The notes beneath the pieces are model-generated. The model saw only the letters and a list, made by a program, of their open reading frames with translations, had not been told where the DNA came from and ran no database searches. A program made the position numbers and the translations under genes. DNA of 64,000 bases from Raffaelea ambrosiae (taxonomy: Eukaryota; Ascomycota; Sordariomycetes; Ophiostomatales; Ophiostomataceae): NCBI GenBank assembly GCA_002778195.1, contig PCDI01000017.1, positions 200,119 to 264,118 on the forward strand. The letters run 5' to 3'. Shown here piece by piece: positions 26,646-36,562 of this stretch. The number at the start of each line of letters is the position of its first letter. The stretch's first letter is position 1.

Positions 26646-27469
26646 GTTCTTGTGGTGTTCTTCGTGCTCTTCCGTCAGTCTGGTCTGTTCGGACGCCAAG
26701 CGTTTCTCCTCGTTCCGCATCTCGTCTCGAAACTGGGTGGCTCTACGCCTGGGGTTTCCCAATGAAAGAAGTTCATCTCTGGCCCAATCTCACAACCTTG
26801 GCCGAAACCGCTTTTTAAACCAGAAGAAAACGGCAGCGGGGAATAGAATAGGGGAAAAGGGAAACGACTAAAGAGCTGTGGACGACGAGGCCAAAAGAGT
26901 AGGGACGAATAGGATCAGCCCCCCTCCCCCCCTGGCTTTCATGTCAACTTTTCTTCGGGTTTGCCACCACCTGCATGACCTCAGCTACCAAACAACAATC
27001 TGAGTCTCACTGCCGCGCGCAGTTTGACTAACGTGGCCGGGTTATCCCTCCCGCTTCTTGTCGCCAGTCCGCTCGGCTCCAAGCTCTGTGCCGAACGCGC
27101 TTGCGAACGTGCCATTCTTTTCGGGATCAGCTTCAACGTACACACGCTCAGGAGACTGGGGAACTACAAAACGGATGCCGACTACGTTTGCTGTTTGCCC
27201 CCCCTATTTCAACCTCTTCCAACCAGCCAGCTTCGCCGCGTCCCAAACTGCTATTTGTTGCCGCCCCTTCCTTCTTGGCTGCCCTGCAAAGCTGATTGCT
27301 TCTCGGTATTATCGGGTTTCTTTCTATGTTTGTTTTGTTTCCATTTGGACCGCATTGTTCAGCAGTGTGGGTTGGCTCTTGTCAACTGGTATTAGCATCG
27401 AGAACCACGTTCACTACCTCCTCAGGACCACCACGGGCAATCATCGACTGAGCGGCGAAGAGGGAATGT

Positions 27470-27664
27470 GTGCAACATAACCGACGTGTTCCTGAGCAGT
27501 TCCCAGGCAGTTCCCAGCCGAGGACGCCCCCCAACGAGCTGCCAGAGCTTCAGCTTGTGTGCCAGTTTCCGGTACAAGCACAGCACCAGCAACACGGTGA
27601 GGTGTCCGCAGTTTGCTCGCAACTTGTGGACGACTTGTGCAGCTTCCACGCTTTAGCGGAGTAA
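27470..27664 (+). other. Candidate upstream ORF before the zinc-cluster gene
   Basis: A 64-codon ATG-initiated frame ends 19 nt before the start codon of the transcription factor. If the mRNA leader covers it, it would be a translated upstream ORF able to reduce downstream initiation. No conserved domain is recognisable, and upstream ATGs are common in fungal leaders, so its role is inference only. Confidence 0.25.
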
Positions 27665-27683
27665 CAGACGCGCCATCACATCC

Positions 27684-30600
27684 ATGCCAGCCTTCACTGC
27701 GAGCAGCAACCGACTCCTCGACGAACCGGAAACACCGCTCGGCCAGCACAGAGGCTACGCAGAGCAGAGCAGCTTCCATTCTTCTGGCCTGACCTGGGCA
27801 CGAGGAGAGCCGGGACGTGTTGCTGGAGGAGCGAAGGACTACCCTTCTCCGCCCATGTCAGAGTCTCCTCCGCTTCCGCCGAAACCAACTCACGAGGCTG
27901 GTGACCGAAGTCAGGGAAGCTATCACCACCCCACAAGTCATGATGTCTATCGTGGGACACCGACTACGACCACCCACAGCACCTCTGCTCGACTGCCGCC
28001 ATCAGCAGGACCACATGCGTACCAGCAGCAACAGCAACAGCAGCGCCAGCAACAGCAGTTTCAGCACACGCAGCCTCATCAACCACCACAAGCGCCACCT
28101 CCTTCGCAACTCCTTCACCCAGCCCCCAATAGACCATACGCAGCCGGACCGCCAGACCGATTGCTGTACCCGCCGCAATACCCACGCGCTGACGAACCGA
28201 CGGTTTCGCGAAACCCTTCCGCTCCATCACTCTACCCGCCACCACAGCACTTGCCAGGACCAGCAATGTCATCCTACCCTTACCTACCGCCTCTCCCAGG
28301 TCCCGGGTCCATGCAGTTAGGCTATCCGCCAGAGCCACGGCCACCATCGGCAGCCCAAGTCCAACCGCAGGGGCCACTGTCTGCCGGAGGCTCCGACTCG
28401 AGCTCTCCCTACGCGTCTCCAAAGACCCAGCGAAAAACGAAGGGGCACGTAGCTTCCGCCTGCGTGCCTTGCAAAAGAGCTCATCTACGGTAAGCTGACT
28501 TTGTTTGCTCTGCTCCATTCCCATTTTGTGCCTATGCCCTGTCTCTGTCTGCTTGGCAAGACTGGGTCTCCCTACAAGCGTACGCCGTTTGTTTGCTACT
28601 CGTTTCTGTGGAAGCCTCCCCTTATTTTCTTCTGTCTCTCGAATACCCCTGATATCCTTGATCATTCATTGTATTGCGAGGATCTGACGTAATGATTTAT
28701 TTATCTACAGATGTGACGGTACGTTCCTGCAGCTTCGTTCGATTTCGATTTCGTCTCTCTTCTGCTTTCCTGCTTATCATCCCTTTTTTTTTTCTGCTTC
28801 TCCCCCCTCTCGTTCATTTCCTGCGTATTTGATTTTTTTGCGTTTCGCATTCCCTATTATCATTTCTGGCGTCCCTCATTGCTTCTTTGGTGGTATTGGG
28901 GGTGCAACACCAGCCTCGGTCTCGGACTTTCCAGGGTTGTTTAGGCACGGCATGAACGACGTTACGGGAGGATCTTGCGTGGTGCACGACAGAGCCAAGG
29001 AGCACGTACCGCTACCCTGAGACGGGAACAGACGGGTCAACATCAGATGGGTCCAAAAGCACTGACCACCATGAACCTTCGTCTCATCATACCTGCTCGA
29101 CTTTACCTGCCACTCCGGATTTCCTTTTCTTCAACGCGTCGCCTGCGCCTGCCGCGGGAGCCTGTGGCTGTATATTTTTTTTTTGGTTCTCTGTCGTCAA
29201 TGCTAGCACCCAGATCCCGGCAACGCATATCGTCACCCCCTCGTGGTGAAGTCTAAGCGAGAACCAGATTTACCCGATATTCGGTTTCTGTGGGGCAACC
29301 TCTCCCTTCCCGTCTATCGCTTACACATACAAGGCGGGACAGAACGGCAGCTCGGCCCGGTGTTTTGATCCCAGCAGTGAAAGAGCGGCATCTTGTACCT
29401 GAATGTCCGAGTGGCTGGAGCGGCTTCCCAGTGGCCTGGCCCTGGTACGGCAAGAACACGTTGTGCTGGATAGTGGCTACCGTTTGGGCCCGACGAAGTG
29501 CGGCAGCCACATTCCATGGAGAAAGCAGACATCCGAACAGGGGGGGAGTTCACGGCGTTGGCAGCATTGACAGCGCTGTCCATGCCATCAAGTGTTGGTT
29601 CTGCTTGTGTTCCGTCCGGACCCTTTGTGGAGCACCGCGCTCATAGCGACAAGTGCACGCACACAGGGCGGTGTCACAGGGGTGACGAAACGGGCAGTTG
29701 CAAGTGCGCTGCTGCTTAAATGGAGAAGGAGTTACATCGTCCATCTGGTGTCTAGTTATGCCTTCAGTCCCCAAGTGCTTGCAATTTTCACGCCGCAGCT
29801 GCTCTGCTTTGGCATGAGAGAAGACTTTTTCTGACAGTAACAAAACAGCCCAAAGACCCTGCTCAAGATGCCTGAGCAACGGCAAGGAGGATGCCTGCGT
29901 CGATGTCCAACACAAGAAGAGAGGCCGCCCACGGCTCCGCGAAGAACGAGATCTGCGGTACGAACTGTCTGGGCGAGGAGGTCCAAGCAGCCATCCCACC
30001 GAAATATCATTTCGCAGGCCAATACCCATTCTGTATGGGCAGCCCCCGGCACCTATGGCCCCAGGGTATGATGACATTTACGATCCTATGCACAGTCTGC
30101 AACCTTGTGGCTTGGCAATCCTTTTTTTTTTGTGCTAACAAGTTTGGATTTTTCTGTTTTTATAGGTATGGCGATCGCGGGCATTCAGCCGATCCCAGCG
30201 CCTACCCGATGACTCTGTCGATTACTACGCGGCCACCCGAGCCTGCAGCCTTTCTTTCCACAGACCTGGAGATTGCCAAAGCTTCTGGCACATTTGCCGA
30301 CGCTATCGGCCGCCCAAGTCTGAAGGGCTTGACACTGCTGGACGTGGTATCTGTCAACGAACGCGAAAAGGTCCTGTCTCTGCAGCGGCAGATGCAGGAT
30401 GAGCGCAACCGGAAAGACCCCCAGTACCTGCCGCCTATATTTGCGAAACGCGACCAAGATCGGATTGTCCAGGCCTTGGGGTTTGCGCCAGAAGAACTGT
30501 CGAGATACTCATTGGAATGGCAGGAGTATCTGACGTTTAGCACGATGGAGGGCCACCAGAGAACGTTCCGCGTGCGTGTTGGGCTGACCAAGCTCGAATC

Positions 30601-31177
30601 CATCTACTTGATCGTCATGCTGCTGCACATTGCTCCTCCGGCAATGGGTCATCTGACACCATCACCGCATGCTCGTGACATGCCCTACTCTTACCCCCCT
30701 CTGCAGCAGCCTCCGCCGCCTCCGCCGCCGCCGCCGCCTCCTTCCCAGCAGCATATGTACGGCCACCCTACACCAGTATCCGCCACTTTTGACACTCGGT
30801 CTCGCCTGCCCAACGACGGCCCATATGGCGCACCACCACCGCGGCAATCAGGAGGTCCACCCCCTCCAATGATGCCTGGACTGGGCCAGGGCGTGTCAGC
30901 ATCCTATGCATCTTCCCCCAGCCGTGTGGACTACTCCCCCGGGTCATCTGCCTCCTACCAGACGCCGCGAAGCGAGCTGACGCCTGCACCACGGAATATG
31001 CGCCCGCAGCCGCAGACACAACCACCGATGACGGGAGGCTATCAACTGGCGCCTATACGAACACACCAGGACAGCCGAACGCCCGCCCGTATGCCTCCCT
31101 TGACAAGAGAAGAACGGTCGCGGTTCGATATCGGTGGCTTGATTGACAAACCGGATCCATCAACGAGGGCGCCTTAA
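27684..31177 (+). CDS. Zn2Cys6 transcription factor with C-terminal PAS-like region
   Basis: Model: exons 27684-28489, 28711-28718, 29849-30065 and 30166-31177; 680 aa. The N-terminal 250 residues are Pro/Gln-rich, with a Q-rich run near residue 115. Residues 260-288 form a fungal zinc cluster with spacing C-X2-C-X6-C-X5-C-X2-C-X8-C. It is followed by a basic RGRP-containing stretch (about 294-302) resembling an AT-hook. The last exon begins with a region that looks like the PAS-type domain found in some fungal zinc-cluster regulators (about 360-490), then a Pro-rich tail with a poly-Pro run. The third zinc-binding Cys is encoded by an 8-nt exon; frame is kept across all junctions. The 100-nt last intron has a TGCTAAC branch site and TATAG acceptor; its donor at 30066 is the least certain boundary. 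Role: nuclear DNA-binding regulator. Target pathway and exact orthologue are not identified. Confidence 0.85.
28490..28710 (+). other. Intron 1 of the zinc-cluster gene
   Basis: Donor GTAAGC at 28490 and acceptor CTACAG ending at 28710. It interrupts the zinc-cluster coding region between His-Leu-Arg and the third Cys. It leaves codon phase 2, restored by the 8-nt exon. Confidence 0.75.
28719..29848 (+). other. 1130-nt intron after the microexon
   Basis: Donor GTACGT at 28719 and acceptor AAAACAG ending at 29848. It is far longer than the other introns in this window, which measure about 60-230 nt. No conserved coding frame is visible inside it. Joining exon 1 directly to exon 3 (skipping the 8-nt exon) shifts the frame and ends at a stop at 30069-30071, so the microexon is needed for the full protein. 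Confidence 0.7.
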
Positions 31178-32934
31178 CAGATGGAAAACACACCTGATGA
31201 GACAATGGACAATACGTCGAGTTCTCACAAAACCCCGCTATATGATTTTGGACGATTAAGAAAGGNNNNNNNNNNNNNNNNNNNNNNNNNNNNNNNNNNN
31301 NNNNNNNNNNNNNNNNNNNNNNNNNNNNNNNNNNNNNNNNNNNNNNNNNNNNNNNNNNNNNNNNNNNNNNGGGGGGGGTACAAACACAGGGCGGTATTTT
31401 GGATTCTATGACTCAACCAACGACTATGGAGAGGATACTATGATGGATGGGCTTGATTTGGGAAGATACCCACTTGCAGCTGCGAACTCTCTTGTCTCTC
31501 AACTTTGGCGGATATCTCTCCATCCATCCAGACAAGTTCGGAACAGAGGAGCCAACCGACAGGAGCTTGAGAGTTGATTTATTTTCGTGTGTCTGTTTTG
31601 ATTCTGTATATTTGCTTTCTTTTTGGTTCACATCTTCATACTTTTCTTATTTTCCATGACATGACTTTTTTTATTCTTTTTTTTCTTTCTTCCATTTATC
31701 CATTTTTCAAGTTTTTTTTTTGGTTGTACTCTGGTTTACCTACCGACCTCCAGTTCTTGTATTTTTATGACGGGTGCCTGCTGCTCTGTTTATTCCTTCC
31801 CTTTTCCTTTTCCTTTCTCTTGTTGTTTCTTTTCTTCCCTCTCAACAAACTCACAAAGGGGCCTTAGCAGGGCAGGGACAGAGGATGAACAACGACAGTT
31901 GAAAACGAAAATAAACAAAGAAAAAAATGATAGCGAACCAAAAAAGGGACACGCAAAGAAGACGATGAAAAACAAAGAGCTTATTTCCTATTTCCTATTT
32001 TTTATTTTGTTCTTTGACTCTTCCCCGTTGTTGTGTTTTGAGGGGGGGGGGGTACATATGAACGGAAAGGGGGCAAAGATACCACCAGTGGGATAGCTTG
32101 TTGCTTTTTGTGCTTTTCGCGTTCTGCATCCGCTTCATCTTGCACATTGAATACTGTCTGTTTTCTGTTCCTGTTAACTATTTCAGGCTTCCAACTATAT
32201 TATCTGTCCAGATCTGCATCTATATACGCGAGCGACGTACAATCCATGATGGACCCGAACCGGCCATTGGGACAGAGAATGCCATATATATACACACATA
32301 GTTATAGCATACACACAGGCGAGGCAGCCAAAAAAAAGGGGTTTGTTCATGCTGGCGTGCATTGTGTTGGAAGCTTTTATTAACATGGAAGGGGGTACAA
32401 CGTATAGAAGTAAATGACACTCTCGACGTTTTATTGGCCTAGGGCATCAAGCGTATATAAACATATACCCAATATAAGTATTTCACACAGGAATTCAGTA
32501 CAAGCATAATTTCCATGGACTGAACACCTCGTGAACAGAACTACGAGTTACAGAAAGAGATGCTTTTCTATATTTCCAAATAAAAGGAATTTGATACAGA
32601 ACTTGCTTGGCTCCCCGAAAATTACCCTTTGTACAAAAAAGCAAACAACGAAACCTAAAAAAAAAAAAGTCTGCCTATCCTCCCCTTTCTATATGACAAG
32701 CAAAATGGCCACTCCGCCAATCAATGGGAAGTCAAGAAAAATCAAAAAAAAAAAAAAATCAAGAATCAAATTAAAGATCAAAAAAACATCCTCGCTGGGA
32801 AACAACCACATTCATTGATATACACCGCTGTCTCCCGTAGGAGAACGCGGCGGTGGTTGCTCGGCCGAGGGGTGTGTGGGGGTTGTTGCCAGTTCCTGTG
32901 TTGTTCAGTTCCCTGCTCTCTCTCTCTCTCTCAC
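31178..32934. other. Convergent intergenic region with assembly gap
   Basis: Lies between the stop of the zinc-cluster gene and the stop of the Sec1 gene, so both 3' ends point inward. It contains the N gap, T-rich then A-rich low-complexity DNA and a G10 run near 32042. I see no gene in it; 3' untranslated regions of both neighbours are the likely content. Confidence 0.7.
31266..31370. other. Assembly gap (105 N)
   Basis: A run of 105 N starts after AAAGG and ends at a run of eight G. The flanking homopolymer suggests the assembly stalled in a G-rich or repetitive stretch. True gap size and content are unknown. Confidence 0.98.
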
Positions 32935-35735
32935 TCACTTTTTCAATCCGAAAATGTTCCGCTTCCGCTTCTCCTTGTCTAGCTTGTGCAGCTTGCCACC
33001 TTCGCCGGCGCTGCTGCTGACACCGCTGCTCGTTGTTGACGGCGCGTTATACCGGTTGCCCCCTACACTACCACCACCACTGCTGCTGCCGCCCAGGGAC
33101 ATCTGGCCCATCTGTTTCGTCGGTGGCCGCGGCCCGCCAGGTATGCCGGCGGCGGCGGCGGCGGCGGCGGCCGGGACGGGAGCCCGACCTGCCATGCCTG
33201 GTTTTCTGCCACCGGCTGCTGCTGGGCCCCCTGGTGGGAGCATCGACGACGGCGCCTTGGGTGGCGGTGCTGGCTGCTCGCGCTCAAACAGGTGCGCGGG
33301 GGCTTTGGGCTTGGGCCGGGCAAGCGGGATGTCGAGCTGGCGGTAGTTGGCCGACAGGTCGCCGACCTGGCGCAGAAACATGTGCGGCGTCATCATGTGG
33401 CTCGTGGCCAGGACGACTTCGCGGTTGTACTTGGCCGAGGCCTCGTAGCACGTGCGGGCTTCGGAAAAGGTGGCGCCGCCGGCCATGAAGACAAAGACGC
33501 GCTGCTGGTTGTCACGCGCGGGGCGGTTGGACCCCGCCCAGGCCCAGTTGGGCTTGGCCGCGCGGAGCGAGCCCGGGCCGGCCAGGCTGTCGACACCGTC
33601 GCTGCCGTCCATGGGCGGCTGCACGTAGGGGAACACGGTCTGGTCCAGCTGGCCGCTGCACAGGGCCTCCAGCATGCGGTTCAGCGCCGGCTGGAAGCGC
33701 GAGAGGGCGTATTCTTCCGAGGCGCCGCTCTGCGCGAGGGCCTTGGGGTCGACGGGAAACAGCGGCGTCGGCGCCGGACGGACATCCTTGAGGCCGTTGC
33801 GGACGGGCCGGCCGCCGAGCAGCTCCAGGTTGACAATGGCTTCGAACTTGTTGGGCGGCAGGCCCGCGTGGGCGAGCAGGCGCTTGACGTCGTCGGGGAT
33901 GACGCCGTCGCGGTACAGCACATACAGCATGATCAGGCGGAGGCGGTCTTCGGGCGTGATGGCCTCGTCATCCAGCAGGCGCACGACCTGGTCGAGGATG
34001 TTGCGCGGCTTGCGGTAGTCCTCGTCGAGACCCGTGGCCAGGCTCTGCTCGGCCGAGGCCACGTCGGGCAGCTTCTGGTGCTGGAACTTGCTCATGCACT
34101 CCTGGGCCATGGTCAGGTGCAGGGTGTAGGCCTCCTTCATCTCCTGGAACTGCGGCAGGCCCGCCAGCATGTCCTTGATGGTGTTGAGGCTGGCGCCCTT
34201 GCCGTCGCCGTCGCCGGTCTGGTTGGCAAAGTGCGGGTTCTGGTCGATGAACTTTTGGAAGTCGCCCATCAGCTTGTCGATGGTGTCCTTCATGTGGCGG
34301 TGGCGGTTGTCGACCCAGACACTGTCCTTCTCGTGCAGCTCCATGTCCTTCTCCTCGGCGTCGTCGGCGCCCTCGTTGATGGTCATGTGGAAGGTGGTCT
34401 TGTCGTTGTCCTTGATGGGCAGCAGGTCGTGGGCCATGGCCTGGTAGGTGAACTCGTGCACGAGCGGCGCCATCACGTCCATCGAGCGGTCGGTGACGAC
34501 GAGCACGCTGTGCGGGCGCGTCGAGGGCGGTGGGAAGTCCTGGTTCCAGCGGGCGTAGTTGTCGAGCTGTTCCTGGACGAAGCGGGCCAGGTGCATGCTG
34601 AGCACGCTGGCCTCGTGGAGGGGGTCTCGGGGCTTGTAGTAGCGGACTCTTGGGTATTCGCCTAGTGATATGCAGACGCCCGCAATCTGAGAGGGTCAGC
34701 CTGGGCGGACGAGATCCGAAGGGGAGGCTGCCTGGGGGCCTGCTCGACGAGGCCGGCAGAGAGAGCTTTGTCAGACCAGTCTGGGGCCAGTCTTGCACAG
34801 CCACCGCCAGCAAGGACCAACAAAGAGTCTGTCAAGCCGGTGCAGATCTGCCCTGCTCCCGCTGCATTCCTTCGTTCTCCTCTGCTCCCGTCCTCCAGCC
34901 TCGCTCCAGCCACTCACCTTCTGTGCCAGAATCTCCATGTGTGGCCGCACCAGGCCGTTGCAGTCGGGATGGTAGAGGATGGGGAAGCTCCACGGATCCC
35001 GAAAGGTGACGAGATGCGACTCGCGCGGGAAGAAGTCGACGGACAGCGTCTCAAAGCCCGCAATCAGCTGTCGGGCCGTGGAGTCCATCTCGACCCGCTT
35101 CCGCAGCTGGGGGTCGAGAACAGACGTCCACACGAGGAAGGCCCGTCGGTATCGCCTTCGTTCGAGGTCGGCCATCAGGCAGTCGACGATGTGGGGTTGC
35201 GGCGAGAGGATGTAGATGGCGTCCATGGTCGGGTTCTTGTCGCGGCGCTGCTCGATGAGCTCGATGTCTGGGTTCGGTCAGCCGTGGTCAGCAGCGGCCT
35301 GCCTTTGTGGTCTCTGCGGTCCCCGTCCTCTTCGTCCTCGTCCTCGCCTCACATACTTGCTATGTTCTCGTTGAGAATGTCATCTTCCTTGACGACATTG
35401 TCGACCAGCTTCTTGGTCGCCTCGTCCAAAACTAACACTTTCCACTGCAGAAGCAAAGGAAGCGCACCCAGTCTGTCAGCCGTCGTCCCCTCCAAAAATG
35501 CCCAGCGCCTCCTCCACATTGTGTGTTCCATGCAAGGCTGAACAGGGGTGTTGTCGGGTCGGGTTGCTCACGTCGCCTCGTGTTATGTTCTTGATTGTAT
35601 CTAGCAGTACTGCACCAGGGGGGGGCACGCCGTTAGCCGCTCTGTCTCAACCACTCGTCGTGCATAGAGGCAACGGGAGCAAAGGAAAAGCAACGACCTA
35701 CTCTGCTGCTGCTCTTGAATAACGGAGAGACCCAT
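32935..35735 (-). CDS. sec1: Sec1/Munc18-family exocytosis protein
   Basis: Model, minus strand: exons 35702-35735, 35572-35609, 35357-35444, 34918-35267 and 32935-34686; 753 aa. The first three exons are tiny (34, 38, 88 nt), but the frame closes exactly and the N-terminus starts MGLSVIQEQQ. Family hallmarks along the chain include WKVLVLDEAT, the DAIYILSP segment, HSVLVVTDRSMDVMAPLVHE and the LLPIKDNDKTTF block. SM proteins clasp syntaxin-type SNAREs and promote vesicle fusion; the plasma-membrane (Sec1) branch fits better than Vps33, Vps45 or Sly1, though this is a judgement from sequence texture. The last 120 residues form an Ala/Gly/Pro-rich, probably disordered tail ending in Lys/Arg-rich RNIFGLKK, which is more than the core SM fold needs. 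The single-copy GC-rich coding sequence looks native. Confidence 0.92.
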
Positions 35736-35893
35736 GATGGGCACCGTCGAGAAAGGGGGGCGGAGGCCTGTGCTGCCGAGCGTAGAGGATGCCGGAACAG
35801 AGAAACAAGGGCTGAGAAGGCTGCTGGTTATATACAGGGTCGTCCTGCAGCAAGGGGGGTGGTGCAGGAGTCGGTAGTTGGCGTCGTGTGTGC

Positions 35894-35920
35894 GTGGTGG
35901 TGGTGGTGGTGGTGGTGGTG
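35894..35920. repeat. (GTG)9 trinucleotide repeat upstream of sec1
   Basis: Twenty-seven nt of perfect GTG repeat (CAC on the sense strand of sec1), about 160 nt upstream of the start codon, in the presumed leader or promoter. Confidence 0.85.
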
Positions 35921-36220
35921 TATGTGTCTGTCTGGAGGTGAGAATGCGAAAGGCGGGAAAGGGAAGCTTTGGGGCGGGGCTGTTTCAAGACTGCCTGAAG
36001 GCCGGAGGGACTTGGCCAGCCAAGGGGCGCAGGGAGGAGCACACGCGCTGAAGAACGGCAGGTGACCGACTTATGCGCGGGCGGTGCTTTAAGGTTATAG
36101 CGGGGCAAGCTATAGTGGGGTGGACCCCAAGAAGCTCCCTGCGAGTTTGACGGTGTGCATAATAGTGAATAACTATTAGTTGGCTAATCAGAATGGCATG
36201 CGCGGCTGCAGAGGTTCACC

Positions 36221-36258
36221 ACTAATATTAGTTAACTACATACTAACTAGTTATGTAG
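36221..36258. repeat. AT-rich palindrome pair
   Basis: A perfect 12-bp palindrome ACTAATATTAGT (36221-36232) is followed by an inverted repeat with arms CTACATA (36236-36242) and TATGTAG (36252-36258). Similar TAACTAGTTA-type sequences occur near 19725 and 60425. Confidence 0.7.
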
Positions 36259-36562
36259 TACAGCGGCCGATGGCAGGGCCAGGTGGGTCGTGCCTGCCTG
36301 CCCAGTTGGGTGCTCATGTATTACATACGCGGTGTTATTGCCTGTTTTTTTTGTAGACCACGAGTACGATACGATGTGAGATACGATGTAATCCTGCTGC
36401 CGCCGCCGCCGAAAACGCCGTGAGATTGATCTATAGCCAGAGACCCAAATCCAGAACCCTACAATAACGAGACAGAAACACATAGATGAAGCCCAGATGA
36501 GATACAAGTGGCCAATGCGAGAAATCGCTGGGAGGCAATCATTCGGATCCAACCAGCACCGT

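Larger units (their letters stand above)
20801..27683. other. Gene-free segment and upstream region of the zinc-cluster gene (desert part 5)
   Basis: No gene supported up to the ATG at 27684. The longest frame in the desert (374 codons, minus strand, 22165-23289) is an Arg/Glu/Gly-rich string with no domain. The stretch from about 22.2 to 25.8 kb is richer in GC than the rest of the desert. Other contents are an A-rich patch at 21747-21800, an 18-bp perfect palindrome at 22209-22226, T16 at 23063-23078, C18 at 26093-26110, and a 10-bp tandem repeat near 26606-26645. The last kilobase or so is probably promoter and 5' leader of the downstream gene. Confidence 0.6.
35736..36562. other. Intergenic region between sec1 start and MATE gene stop
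   Basis: Upstream region of the Sec1 gene and 3' flank of the MATE gene. It contains a (GTG)9 repeat at 35894-35920 about 160 nt upstream of the Sec1 ATG, and an AT-rich palindromic patch at 36221-36258. No coding frame is convincing. Confidence 0.7.

Noticed and set aside
1..27683. RIP-degraded transposon region
   Set aside because: The stretch is not uniformly AT-rich, has many G/C homopolymers and no recognisable transposase or reverse-transcriptase remnants or long terminal repeats.
33292..34665. 457-codon + strand ORF
   Set aside because: Antisense shadow of the Sec1 coding exon caused by strong GC codon bias.
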